A stretch of 64,000 nt of DNA from Puccinellia tenuiflora (Eukaryota > Streptophyta > Magnoliopsida > Poales > Poaceae). A program made the translations under genes and the position numbers. The notes under the pieces were generated by a model. It was not told the origin of the DNA, did no database searches, and was given only the letters and a program-made list of their open reading frames with translations. Location: NCBI GenBank assembly GCA_012064385.1, contig QRDG01000351.1, positions 254,928 through 318,927 on the forward strand, written 5' to 3'. This document shows, piece after piece, positions 44,115-56,690 of this stretch. Position 1 is the stretch's first letter; every line of letters starts with the position of its first letter.

Positions 44115-44958
44115 ATGTCTAGTCCTCTAACTCTTGAGATGACACCAGAAGATGAAGTTTTCACCTTCCATCAGGGAAGTGGGGAAACCTTTAAAGATGC
44201 CTAGGCTAGAATTATGAAATCATATGAAAAAACATAGCCTAGGATTACTATGAGCATTTTGCTTAGCAGTTTTTATTTTGGTCTCATACTTTGCTATAGA
44301 TATGCTTTAGACACTATTGCAGGAGGAGAATTACTCCGTTATAATGGAGACCAAGCTTTCAATGCTATTAAAAGTCTAACATCAACATCTTCTTCAGATA
44401 ATAAGATAGAATCCACATTGGAGAATATTGCTAATAAATTAGATGCTCTTAATAAAAATATGTCTAGCATAATGGATATTGGAAGTATGGTTCAAGAACT
44501 ACATGAGAGTGCTCTCTATAGAGTACCAGAGATTACTTTGGAACCCCAAAATGATAAAACAAATTGGACCCCTTTTGTTAAAATTGAAATAAATGTGAAA
44601 CGTTTTAGTGCCATTTGTGATTTGACCAAATTCTCCATTATGCCTAAATCTATTTATGATTCATTAAAATTGTAAGGACTTTCTGCAAGCACTAGTTACC
44701 TTAAACTTGCTGATAACTCCAGTAAAATTCCCTTGGGAAAGGTGGAGTATGTTCAAACCAAATTTTGTGGTAACTTGCTTCCTAATGATTATATGTTTTT
44801 GAATGCATAGGTGAAGGACAAATTACACTTGGGAGATCAATTTTAAAATCTGTTGGAGCAATTATTGATATGCATGAAGGGGTCATGACATTCCGCTCCA
44901 TAGGAGGACACCATATCTTTCCAAGGGGTTATGGTAATAATACCAAGGAAGGCAATTA
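44115..44958 (+). pseudogene. Element F gag-protease remnant
   Basis: Starts MSSPLTLEMTPEDEVF. A gag N-terminal block is joined directly to a C-terminal gag block (RYALDTIAGGELLRYNGDQA), so the gag middle is missing. The protease region keeps MPKSIYDSL and LADNSSKIPLGKVE, but the active-site segment reads CDLTKFS where relatives have CDLGAS. Stops occur at 44201 (TAG), 44236 (TAG), 44673 (TAA) and later. Confidence 0.75.
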
Positions 44959-45478
44959 GGAATCATCAAAATTGATAAAAACTTGAATTTGCCCTTTTGC
45001 CTAGCTGAAAGGCTTTAAAGAAAAGCGCTAATGGGAGGCAACCCATTTTATTTTTACCTACTGTTTATTTTTGGTTTGTTCTTGTTTTGGGTGATGTTGC
45101 CTCTGTAACAACTCCCTTGTATCTTTTGTTTTGGTTTTTGGTGTCAAGAATAGCCTTTAAAGAGAGGGAGACTAATTTGTGAGTTTGCTGTCCAGAAACA
45201 GATTTATGTTTTTCACTGTTCAAAAATCCAAAAAATCACAGGACGTCATCTCTGGCTGCAACTTATTGACAGCAAGCATCAGGGTTGTCTAGCTTTCTCT
45301 AGTTTTACGTTTTCTGATTTGAGGTCCATAAGTACCCCGAAAAAATTCATCTTTACAGACTTTGTCTTACTTTTGCATTGCTTCTTTTACGGGCAAAGTG
45401 AAGTTCTTTTGAGGTTAAGACCTTTAGTTAGATCTTGGTAACAGTAGAAAATGTTTAAAAATAAGTTCATGATATGTT

Positions 45479-48400
45479 CTTTGGAACTAAAGGACGAGTG
45501 CGATCGCAAGTTCAACAAGATCTCTGAGTCGTTCGGGGCGCAGGAGCAGCTCCAGGAGTTGGCACTCACCAACGACCGCACCCTCTTTCCCGAGGGCAAA
45601 CAATCAGCATCAGGCTCTGCCTTCAACGCGACAAACGACAGAAGGGAGCATCAGGTGCACCCGACGGACCCAAAGATAACGGTCCTCGTATCAACGAGGT
45701 TTCCTTCCGCATAGGAAGGCGCGCTCGTCGAGTTCCTATGTGAGAACTGGGGGATTTTCTCCTGGTGTCCAGCCGACATGCCAGGCATACCCAGGGAATT
45801 CGCCGAGCACGCCCTCCAGATCCTGCCCAATGCGAGGCCCGTCAAGCAAACGATGCGCCGCTTTGCGGAGCCGAAGCGCCTCGCCATCGGGCAAGAAATC
45901 GATAGGTTCCTGGCAGCCAACTTCATCCGGGAAATCAAGAAGTCTGACTGGGTCGCCAACCCAGTCCTGGTGCCAAAGAAGAACACAGACATACTACGCA
46001 TGTGTGTCGACTTCACTTCATTAAACAAGTGTTGTCCAAAAGATCATTTCCACTGCCTCGAATTGACCAAATTGTCGACTCGACTGCAGGCTGCGCGCGC
46101 CTCTGCTTCTTGGATGCCTATTCAGGCTATAACCAGATCAGGATGAAGAAGGAAGACGAAGAGAAAACAGCATTCATCACACCCTTTGGTGTTTACTGTT
46201 ACACAACGATGCCCTTCGGGCTGAAGAACGCGGGTGCCACGTACCACCGTATGATGCAGAACTGCCTCAAGGAGCAGATCGGACGCAATGTCCAGGCGTA
46301 GGTTGACGACATCGTCATCAAGACCAAGAAGGAAGACACACTCAAGCTGAACCCTACTAAGTGCGTGTTCGGCCTGCCAGCCGGGCAACTACTAGGCTAC
46401 CTCGTATCTGCGCGAGGCATCGAAGCAAACCCGGAGAAAATTCAGGCACTCCTGAAGATGCCGGCACCGTCAAAGCTCAGGGATGTGCAGCAGCTCTCTA
46501 GAAGGATAGCGGCACTCAGCCGATTCATTAGCAGGCTTGGGGAGAAGGCGTTCCCATTCTACCACCTGATGAAGAAGACGGACCGCTTTGAGTGGACCGA
46601 GGAAGCCCAAGCCGCCTTCGTCGACCTCAAGCGCACCCTGTCAACGCCACCAGTCCTGGTGGCACCACACGAAAAGGAGCCGCTGTATCTCTATATAGCG
46701 GCCACAAACAGGGTAGTCAGTACGGTGCTGGTAGTCGAGCGGGCTGAAGAAGGAAAAGCTCATGGCGTGCAGAGACCGATATACTACCTCAGCGAGGTGT
46801 TGTCTCAGTCGAAGCAGAGATACCCGCACTATCAGAAGCTGGCGTATGGGGTATTCATGACCTCGCGAAAGGTGGCACACTACTTCCAAGAGCACCCCAT
46901 CACGGTGGTGAGCGCGGCTCCACTAAGTGACATACTCAAAAACTCCAAAGCGACAGGCAGAGTCGCCAAATGGAGCATCGAATTAGGTCCTCTAGACCTA
47001 ACATACAAACACCCGACAACAATCAAGGCACAAGTCCTCCCCGACTTCACTACGGAGTGGATGGAGATGCAGTTGTCGTTGGTACCCGATACGTCCAGCT
47101 CATGGAACATGTACTTCGATGGGTCCAAGAGGAACGAAGGCGCAGGAGCAGGTGTTATCCTCATATCACCCAAAGGCGACAAGCTCCATTATGTGCTGCA
47201 GATGGACTTTGAGAAGCCATCCAACAACGAAGCAGAATATGAAGCCCTGATCCATGGGATGAAGATGGCTAAGGAGTGAGGCGCTGATCGCCTGATTATA
47301 TACGGAGACTCGAACCTGGTTGTGCAACAGACCATGAAGGTGTGCGACGCAACAGCAGAGAACATGATAGCATGCATACAGGAACCTGTATAACATCATG
47401 GAGGGGAACTTCGACGGCTGCGAGCTCCGCCATGTCGGGCGAGGAAGCAATGAGGAGGCAGACACCCTCGCCAACATTGGGTCCTTGAAACTCAAGGTGC
47501 CCCCCGGAGTCTTCCTAGAGAAGATAAACAAAAGATCTATCAAGGTCACGCAGCCTGCGGCTCCCTCTACACCGGCAACCGGGACTGAAGCTGCAAGCGA
47601 AGACGCATCTGCAGCAGCAGAACCTTCAGTCGAAGTATTCCTCGTCGAGCCTATCTAGACAAAGCCATTCCTGGCATATATGCTCCGGCAGGAGCTTCCA
47701 GAGGACACAGTCGAAGCACGGCGTATCACTCGCCGTGCCAAAGCATTCACAATAATCGGCGGCGAGCTGTACAAGCGCAGCATATCAGGCATCCTCCAGA
47801 GGTGCATCGCATTAGAGGACAACAAGGCCATGCTCCTCGAGATCCACGCCGGCACGTGTGGACATCATGCTAGCAGCAGAGCCTTAGTCGCCAAGGCCGT
47901 ACGTGCTAGATTATACTGGCCCACGGCGTTGCAGGACGCCGAGGACATCGTCAAGCGGTGTATCGGCTGCCAGAAATTCGCAACACGACCTCATGCACCG
48001 GCGTCAGAACTGAAGACAATACCTTTGGCATGGCCTTTCGCCAAGTGGGACTCGATATGGTCGGGCCACTGCGCAAGTCTTCTCGAGGAGGACACACACA
48101 TCTACTTGTGGCTGTCGATAAATTCACCAAGTGGATAGAGGCCATGCCAGTTACCAACTGCGCAGCTACCTCAGCTGTCAACTTCATCAAGTCTATCATG
48201 TTCCGATTTGGGGTGCCTCACAGCATCGTCACTGATAACGGAACAAACTTCACAGCCGAGGAGTTCCAAGAGTTCTGCCAGGAGAAGGGCATCAAGCTGA
48301 ACTACGCTTCCGTCGCCCACCCGCAATCTAACGGGCAGGTGGAAAAGGCAAACGGCCTCGTATGCAGCGGCATCAAGAAGCGCCTCCTGGTGCCACTTAG

Positions 48401-48890
48401 GCGAGCAGCAGGAGCCTGGTTAGAGGAGCTACCATCGGTGCTATGCAGCTTGCGCACCACGCCCAACATATCAACGCAGTACACGCCATTCTTCATGGTG
48501 TACGGAGCAGTAGTAGTCCTGCCACATGACATACGCTTCGATGCACCTCGCATCGTCGCGTACGACAAAGACGATGCTGAAGCCGCACTCGAAGACGACG
48601 TCGATTTGCTGGATGAGGCCCGGGACATCGCACTCTCCCGAACGGCTATCTACCAGTAGAACCTCCGCAACTATCACAGCAAGCGGCTACGCACAAGAGC
48701 CTTTGTCGAAGGAGACCTGGTACTCAGGCTCAAGTAGAAGAAGGTGCACAAGCTCGCTTCCCCATGGGAGGGACCCTTTATCATCGCCGAGGTCATCGCT
48801 GGAGGCGCGTACCGCTTGAAGGACCCGAAAACAGGCGAACTCATCCACAACCCGTGGAACGCTGCACATCTGCGACGCTTTTATGCGTAG
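45479..48890 (+). pseudogene. Element G pol: RT, RNase H, integrase, many defects
   Basis: Begins ELKDECDRKFNKI in the protease/RT linker. Integrase ends NPWNAAHLRRFYA at 48890. Defects seen: TAG at 45712 (protease/RT boundary), a frameshift near 46050, TAG at 46299 replacing the Tyr of YVDD, a deletion of about 18 codons just after it, TGA at 47277, a frameshift near 47372, TAG at 47656, a frameshift near 48048, and TAG at 48657 and 48735. RNase H (MYFDGSKRNEGAGAG) and integrase (DMVGPL, VTDNGTNF, QSNGQVEKAN) are still readable. It is divergent from B and C, so it is a separate Tat family. Confidence 0.88.
45712..45714 (+). other. In-frame amber codon at protease/RT boundary (element G)
   Basis: The frame is F P S A, stop, E G A L V E F L, the same position as in B (15086) and C (22626). 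Downstream bases are GAA GGC GCG CTC. Confidence 0.88.
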
Positions 48891-48984
48891 CACAACTGAC
48901 AATAAGGCTCTTCAGCCACCGATGTAATCTTTGAGACTATGTCTCCCATAATAAAGGTGCAATGTTCCTCTATCTTTGGAATCG

Positions 48985-49175
48985 ATATACTGCACGCCAA
49001 AGAAAATCGCCTCCGCAGCACCTGATACTCGGGGGCTGCGTCGTACGGCCAACCAAAAACAAACTCCGGAACAGCACCCGACGCTCGGGGGGTGCACTGT
49101 TGAGCTAAAAAAAGCAAGGAAGATCGCCTCCGTAGCACCCGATACTCGGGGGCTGCGTTGTTTAGGCCAAAACAA
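48985..49175 (+). repeat. Three imperfect tandem units of about 60 bp downstream of pol
   Basis: Units share CCTCCG, CAGCACCCGATACTC and GGGGGCTGCG. The core CTCGGGGGCT recurs at 49851, 51274 and (CTCGGCGGCT) about 51397, and at the true purine tract near 57760. Confidence 0.75.
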
Positions 49176-49289
49176 AACAAACTCTATATACAAAGCAACT
49201 CCAAGCTTTACAGAGCAAGCATACAAGTTTTCTGCAAATATACAATGTGCTTGCACAAACAAAAAATCAGCCTACAGGCTCGTCCTTTG

Positions 49290-50123
49290 GAACCCGTGAC
49301 GCCACATAGTCTGAGTAAATCTCGGTGTCACGCTCCAGTTTCCTAATCAACTTGACGGCTACATCTTCTACGGCGCGATTGTGAGTTTCCATCGGCGTAG
49401 TCTCCCTGTCTTCCCTGTCGGGGATTTCTTCTATCTCCCTCAGGACGAGATACGGATGCCGCCGGTGAACAAAAGCTAAGGCGTACGTCGCACCGCTGAC
49501 AAGCTGCGTTCGGATAAAACTCTACGCAGCCTTGCCATTCCGGAATCGCGTCATGAGAGCCCCAAGACCCTGCGGCTGGGATCCAGAGGGAACAACGCCT
49601 TGTACACAAGCGCCAGGGCAGAACGGCACACCCCGGCGAAGGACATCACCTGGCTTATGCGATCCTGAAGAACAGCCAGCACCCGACCTCGTGAGGGGTC
49701 TGACCAAAACGAGGTGGTGTCGCGCCCGACAGCCTCAGCAACATGGCGAAACCGACTATCCACCCGACCGGCCTCAGCTTGAGGGTCTTGTTGTACACCT
49801 ACACACAAAGAAAAGATGAAACAACTAAGGAAACGAGCGACGCCAAAAGACTCGGGGGCTTGCAGCCACTTACACAGTAAGTCATTGTTGGCCTTTTCCA
49901 ACTCCTCAAGAAGGAAGGCTTCCCGTTCAGCGGGGCGTGGCTACTTCGACTTAAGTATGGCCAAGGCACCTTGCGCCACCCGCAGGTCTTGCTCAAGCCT
50001 AGCGCAGCGATCCCGGAGCATCGTGAGCCGATAATCCCCGGAGTCGCGGTTCCCGGAAGAACAACCAGCAGTCGCGGCCGCATGGACATGTGGCGCGGCA
50101 TCAGAAGACGGAGCGGCAATCAT
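49290..50123 (-). pseudogene. Element G antisense gene, distal part
   Basis: The minus-strand frame from 50123 (MIAAPSSDAAPH) has a coiled stretch (LRDRCARLEQDLRVAQG), runs past a TAA, and reaches a GTAAGT donor near 49875. A second exon starts at 49798 and includes SRFRHVAEAVGRDTTSFW and RVLAVLQDRISQVMSFAG before stops. It lies beyond the stop of the main antisense gene. It may be the C-terminal end of that gene after a nonsense change, or a second small ORF. Confidence 0.5.
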
Positions 50124-52553
50124 TGGATTTACCTGTTAGCAAGCAAGGCAGCCAAGTATGAGACATCCTTCTTGAAGAAGGCCCGGGGGCTGGAAGAAGT
50201 CTCAAGGCACAAAGACATCAAGAAAGATGTAAAATCTTATATAAAGTTTGCAACTGGAACATCCATTACAAAAGGGCGACAGGCATCGCCACGGACAAAC
50301 TACAAAGGATGAAAATACAAAGACAAGCAACTACTGTGAGCTCGTGGACTTCTTAGCCTTCTCCGCACGCTTAGCAGCCTGCTTCTCCAAGGTTTCAGTC
50401 AGCTTTTGTGCCAACTCGCGAGATCGCTCGGCGAAACTGCCAAGAGTCACCGGCTTGCCAGCGGGTCCGTGGGGCAGCCCGGACATAGCCTTGTCGAAGT
50501 CACCCTCGAAGCCGTCCCCCAGCAGCATAAGGAGGGTGGTCTGCGAGCCACGTACCGTGTGCTCGCGTCTGAAGTCGTCAATGGCGGAGCCGTCAGGGCC
50601 AAACAGCTCAGCCAGTTCCCCGAGGGAAGCAGGAGGCTGCCCCTTGGGAAACAGACTGCCGTGCAAGCTCGCCAGCGCGCCGGTAGCCTTCTCCAGGAGA
50701 CCGCCCGCCTGTTGGCCAGCACCCTCTACAGCAGCAACTGCGCCATCCAAGTCATCGACGGCAACCTGGGCGCTGGAACATGCCACAGTGACGAGGTTAC
50801 CTGAAGAAAGCAGAAAAGAAACTCGGTTAAACCAAAGGAAGCAGAAAGAACAGAGAAAAGTAGAGTTAACACTTACCCAACAAGGAGTTCCTCACCGCGC
50901 AGAGGCGCTGCACCAAGGCCTGCTTGTGGGCATCGGCCGCCTCCTTCGCGACCGCGGCGGTGTCTAGCTGCTCCTTGAGGGTAGCAGCCTGTTGCGAGGC
51001 GTTCTTCCTCTCGCGTCGCGACTGCGCCAACAACTCTGCAGGCAAAAGGCGTTCAAACAAATAGCAATAAAAACACTCCCACGCAGCAGAAGACGAAGGA
51101 CAAACCTCGGAATTCAGCGGACTCTCGCTCCAGGCGAGTTTTCTCCGCCTCCATGGCCGCGAAACGGCGGCCGATACCCAATAGCTCGAGCGCCATAGGC
51201 TGCACCAAACGAAGAACAAAGAGTCAGTGGAAAAAACTTGAGTCTGTATACGACTGAACTCAGTCGCCCACAGACTCGGGGGCTACTCCCATCGAGAGCG
51301 CTGTCGCGCACCCGATAAATTACAGACAAAAGGCAAAGAAACAAAGGAGAAAGATCAGTTTAGAGTCTATACCCAACTTTTCCTAGTTGACTATACACTC
51401 GGCGGCTACTCCCATCGGGAGCGCTGTCGCGCACCCGATGCAAACAAAAAGTGTTCACTACTTACATGTTCGGCTGAAGCAAGCGGAGGAGCGCTGGCGA
51501 TGGTGACAAGGGCGTCGCCAGGAGTCGAGGCAGTTGCAGCCGGCGCGACGTCGGAATTAGACGGCGGTGGAGGAGCCGTTGTCTCCGCACGACGAGCTTC
51601 CACGTTGTCGCCCTCGTCCGTTCGTGTGCCCACATGGGGCAGCAGAGTCGCACCAGAGGAAGAGTCCCTGCAGATGAGCACACGATAAGCCAAGAATTTC
51701 AAATAGAAACTCTAACCAACAAGAAAAGAAAAGCAGCAGTTGAAAACTTATGAGCTAAAGACTGTCAGCAGAGCGGCAGGGTCAAAGCAGTCTGGAGCGG
51801 CACGAGTCTTCTTCGGCGGAGGCTCCACGGGATCACGCGTCGGAGGGACCTCCTCGTCGACATGAGCAGGAGGCGACAATGAACAGGAACCCTCCGCGAC
51901 GGGACCCTGCTTCGACTTCCCCGCTGCCTTGGAGCCAGCGTTGCGGACACGCTTGCGGCGGATGAGAGGAACTTCATCACTGTCCGCAGCCTCTGCATCC
52001 TCGACTGACACAGCGGAACAGACAGAATTGTCCTGCTCATCAGGATCATCCCGCAAGTCAGGAGCCGCAGAAGTCCCCTTCACCTCAGGAAGAGGAGGAA
52101 GGCTGACAAATGTCGAGAAGCCCTTCGAGCAGAAAAACAAATAATCTCTCTCTCAGCAATCAAAACATCGGCAAACACAGCAAACAGAGAAAAGAAACAC
52201 AAGAACAAAGCACATACCTCTGGAACAGGGTTCTCGAGGCTGAATGGCACCACGGGTGATTCAAGGACGTTCGCCTCGCCGACCTTGAGCAGGGTCAGTG
52301 CGCAAACGCGAGACTCGACCTCGCCCGTGGACAACTCCTCCGCGGATGTGCGCGTCACATCGGCGGCTCCGGCAAACTCGAACAACGGGTGCGCCCGAGC
52401 TTGAATCGGGTGCACCCGCCTTCTGATGAAAGTGGCGATGAGGTGAACGCCACTTACCTCCCTGCCGGCGGTCTTCAGCAACTTCGACACCTGAGACATG
52501 AGGGGATCGGACTCCTTGATCTCTCGGGCGTCGGGGCGATGCGTCCAGGAGTT

Positions 52554-55500
52554 TGTAGCGGACCAGCACTTAAAATTAGGCAAGATCCCTGTGTATAGTG
52601 CAAACCCCTGGATCGATTCATTTGCACACACAGTTTATGATGAAATATCACAACAATGTATCAATTATTACAGGCGAATCCAGACTTAGGAAAATATTCG
52701 ATTACAACTTTGCATAGCACGAAGCTAGCTGGAAAGAGTAAACAGCGGAAAACATTATTCTGCATGGAGTCTCCATCATCTTCATGTAGCCACAGGCGAA
52801 ACATGTTGGTTGCAGACTCGAAACCCTTAACGAAACCTCACTCTACGTCAGAAAAACCTGATAAAGTGTATCAACAAGGTGGGTTAGAACCATATAAAAT
52901 GGAACTGGCAAGTGACACTTTGTGGACTCATAGAGGAAAACTCTAATAACCTATATGCATATTTGGCTTGGTGGAGTTTGAAGGCTATTTTGCCGAAAGC
53001 CAATTTTTCCTATCTCTTTTCAAAACACTTTTTCATCTAAACGAGACAAGTATGGCATAAAAGCCATTGTCTTAACTACCCTTGTTCACCCATCAAAATT
53101 TTAACTTATGAAATTGGAATGATGAGATCCTTCGTTGACGTCCTTGTCCAGCTTGCTCAGAATTGTCCGTAACCGAGGACACGGCTAAGTACTTAGATTG
53201 ATACTCTGCAGAGGTTGTGCACGTTCACCATAAGACCTCATCAACCCATTCTGACCTTGACCCTTCTTGAAGTGAAAAGGAAAGGAGGAGATGAAGCCGA
53301 GACCTTTCCGAAGTGTTTTCCCGACCACTGCCGTCCTGACGCGCTCCACCTACAAACCTCTACCACCACCTGTCAGGCCGGGCCGGTTCCACACTACATA
53401 CTTAGTCAAGCTAGAGCCCATATGACTTATGGCTGCACGGTAAGCTAACTAAACTTGGAGTAACATCGGTCTCTTTGTCCCTGGGTAGCCATCCACAAGT
53501 GCACATACTCGGGTAAAACCATAGACATGGCCCCGAGTAGCCACTCAACTATAAACCTCCATCCACATACCACATCCACCCAGGAGTTTCTTTAACTTAG
53601 TAGAATATTACTTTTTCACAAAACAACGTTTAGCATAGCATTTCCATAATTCTACCAAGTTATAATAGGATCCTCTAGACCATCTAGTAAAGGGAGAAAC
53701 TAATCTAAACATGTTTTTAGCATAGCAATACTAATAAACCTATCATGCTATTTTTTAAGTAATACTACAACATGCTTATATCAAAATAATAGGACAAAGA
53801 TATGCAAGTGTGCCACTTGCCTTGGCAACAAGAGTGACAGGAGTAGCAACCACCAAGGTCTTCGTGACTCTCCAAATAATCTAACAAAATTGCAAACACC
53901 CAAATGAACATACAAATAAAATAACAATACAATAAAATATGCAATGTATGAAATGCATTTAAAATAACAAGAAAATTACCACACTAAGTTTTCTGGTTTG
54001 TAACAATATGCATGAAGTCTAAAATGCATTTAAAACAATTTTTACTTTAACAACAATACAAAACAAATCCCAAAAAGGGCATAAACACTAATTTAAAACT
54101 ACTGTTAAACAAAATAATTACAGAAAATATGGGAGTGGTCTTACTGGACAGAGGACTTCAAAACTAAACTAACCCAATTGGATTCACTCAAAAAGCTATC
54201 TTTAAACTAGAGTTATGCCAAATTTACTCAAATATCATATTTGAAATTTGAATAAATTTAAACATGTCAAAACAGAAAACTAAAACGCCAGAAAGATTCT
54301 ACTAGTTCTAAGGATTTCAAATATATAAATATATTTGAATTTGGCCAAGCAACTAAAAAGTTATGATAAAACTAAGATGCAGGGGACAGAAAAATACTAA
54401 TAAGGAAAATACACAGAAATTCCTTGTCCACGTGGCTGCTTCCTATTGGCTGGATCTGCTGACTGTACGCTGACTGGGCTGCTGACTGTGCTTCCACATC
54501 AGCATACCGATTCGGTTTACAGAAAATAAAACGTGACCGCTGGATCTTGATCTAACGGCCCAAAGTGACCCATCCTAGATCGAGCGGCGCAGTTGGCCGG
54601 AACCCTAGCCGACGCGGTAGCCGACGGCGGCGACGTGCGTTCCGGCGCAAATAGAGGGAGCAGGAAGGGGAAAAGCTCACCACGGCATGTAGGGGGTCGA
54701 GGCGGGCATGGTGGCGAGATGGACGACGTCCCGATGGTCCTGTTCTCGCGCAATTCCTCGCCGGAGTTGCTTCCGCGGGCGGCCGGGCGCGGTTGAAGAT
54801 GAGGACGTCGATCTGGCACACAAGAAATTGTCAAACCTTGTCAATAAGGAGCGCATGGAAGAAAGGAAGGTAGAGAAGGTGGAGAGAGGGCGTGGGGACG
54901 CTGGTCTTCACCGTAATCGGAGCAATCGGCCGACGGCAATGGCGGGATTGTGAGCTCGAATACGAGCAGCCTGGGGGCTCTCGGGTTGTGTGGTCTGGGG
55001 CAAAAGGGAGAGGAGGAGGAGGGGTTTAAGATGGCCAAGGTGGAGGTGTTGATTGCTGCTTGAAACGAATTGATGGGAGACATCAAACAGCCGTTTCGGC
55101 CATGAACGGGAGGGGAGAAGGCGACGTCGTGGACGTGGCCGTTGGCGCTGACGGGTGGGGTCCACCGGTCAGTGGGCGTGGCGCGGTGAAGGGGTATCGG
55201 GCCGCTGCTGGGCTGCGGATGCGGGGACGATGCCGGGCTGCTGCTGGGCTGGCTCGGGCTGAGTTGGTTCGGCCGGCCTGGCTCTTCTTTTTTTTTTGTC
55301 CTTTCTCCTTTTCTATTTTCTGAAAACTTTTGTATCTTTTGAAATAAGCATCCAAATGGATTCAAACAAATTTGAATAATTTGGTAAAATCAAAATAATC
55401 ATTTTAAATACTTTGGAACCTTTTACATAATTTTTTTTAAATAATGAAAAATTCAAATAATGCATAAAGGCCTATTTGGCACCTTTATGTTATTTTATAA

Positions 55501-56004
55501 AATATGGTTTTATAATTTTCCTTTGAACTCAAATAAAATCCAGAAAAATAATATGAGTAATATCATGTAGTATAAACCATGATACACTCATTTTTTTTAT
55601 TTTTACACAAAATAAATTACCACAAATACCCAAGGCATTTTAAATGGTAATTGGTGATATTTTCCAAAGTCAAAATGAAAATCAAATCTTTTCCAAATAA
55701 TTTGAATAAATACTTTTTAGAAATCTTATTCTAAACAGAACACTTTGGCACTATACTTGGCCATCAAATAAAATCATAGAAACCAAAATATTATATAGAT
55801 CATAACAGACCCTTTATGTCATTTTCTCAATTACGGTTTTTAAAGTGGAAATAGAATTCCAACTTTAGAAAATTTGATTGCAATCAAACGTGAAGATGAT
55901 AAATGCATGCATGATTTTAAATTTTGAAATCAAAATATATATAATTTTCAAAAGTTTTTTATCTTTCTAAATTTTGAAAAATTTGAAAATCTTGGGATGT
56001 TACA
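52554..56004 (-). mobile_element. Solo LTR 2 (3451 bp), same family as solo LTR 1
   Basis: Flanked by the perfect duplication GAGTT (52549-52553 and 56005-56009). Minus-strand start TGTAACATCCC, end CCGCTACA. AT-rich ends and a GC-rich middle (54560-55280). It interrupts exon 1 of the antisense gene of element G. The gene frame resumes across it (KKNSWTHRPD), which confirms a clean insertion followed by LTR-LTR recombination. Confidence 0.92.
53165..53213 (-). promoter_or_regulatory. Double-palindrome LTR module, solo LTR 2
   Basis: In LTR sense: CTCTGCAGAG (53204-53213), 7 nt, CTAAGTACTTAG (53185-53196), then the 21-nt motif ending at 53165 with T as the variable base. It is 611 nt from the LTR end. 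Confidence 0.8.
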
Positions 56005-56690
56005 GAGTTCTTCTTCGTCACGGTCACGCCAGCACGGAACGGAGGAACCCCGTACTTCTGCCCGGGCTAGTGGACGTCGGTGACGTAAAACCACCTTTTC
56101 CTCCAGTTCTACGCGGACTCGAGCTGCTTCAAGTCGAAGTACTCGATGTCCCCGTGGGACTGGATGCCGAAACCCCCGACGGGGTAAACACCACGAGTGC
56201 CGGCGTTGCGCTTCACGTTGAAGATCCGCTGCCACAGCCCCCAGTGCGGGTGAATGCCGAGGAAGCACTCGCACAGGACGATGAAGCAACTGATGTGGAG
56301 GATGGCATTCGGCGTGAAGTCGTTGCGCTGGACGCCGTACGCGTACATCAGCCCCCGGACGAATTCGTGAACAGGGAAGGAGAATCCCCTGTTCACGAAA
56401 TCGACGAAGCAGACGAGCTCGCTGTCGCGGAGACGAGGGGCCACCTCGTCGTCGGGCGCCCGCGTCGCCATCTTCTCCAACGGTGGCAGGAGGCCGTCGT
56501 GGCGCAGCACCTCTAGCTGGCGCTCATCCACGGACGATCTCTGCCAGTCGCCATGAATCTTCTTCAGCCCGCCGGCCGTGCCGATGCCGGTGGCGGCGGC
56601 GCCGGTAGGCCTCTTCTTTCCGGAGATTTTCTTCATGCCGGAGGTGGACATGGACGCTTTGGTGGCTACACGCAGAGAGGCAGAGCGCAA

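Larger units (their letters stand above)
42329..45475 (+). mobile_element. Element F: Athila/Sabrina-like gypsy element, 3' truncated
   Basis: Begins TGATACGTTCCAGACGTATC, close to the LTR start of abundant Triticeae Sabrina-type elements (from memory). The LTR is 1580 bp and is followed by a tRNA-Asp-type primer site and a shortened, decayed gag-protease. About 45000-45470 is untranslated sequence typical of the end of such ORFs (GGGAGGCAACCC). It stops where element G's pol begins; no 3' LTR is seen, so it was cut by deletion. Confidence 0.8.
50331..56651 (-). pseudogene. Element G antisense gene (PF04195-like domain plus coiled coil), spliced
   Basis: Minus strand, start taken as MSTSGMKKISGKK at 56651. 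Exon 1 holds a PF04195-like block (LVCFVDFVNRGFSFPVHEF, YGVQRNDFTPNAILHI, CFLGIHPHWGLWQRIF). It is interrupted at 56004/52554 by solo LTR 2, then continues SWTHRPDAREIKESD, FIRRRVHPIQARAHP to donor GTATGT after 52218. Further exons are 52122 to about 51752, 51667-51466, 51199-51106, 51035-50877 and 50800-50331, with good GT/AG edges; later exons are coiled coil. TAG codons near 56107 and 56046 break exon 1 before the LTR. The role is unknown; the gene is the plus-strand counterpart of the ORF at 9064-10434 in element B. Confidence 0.75.
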
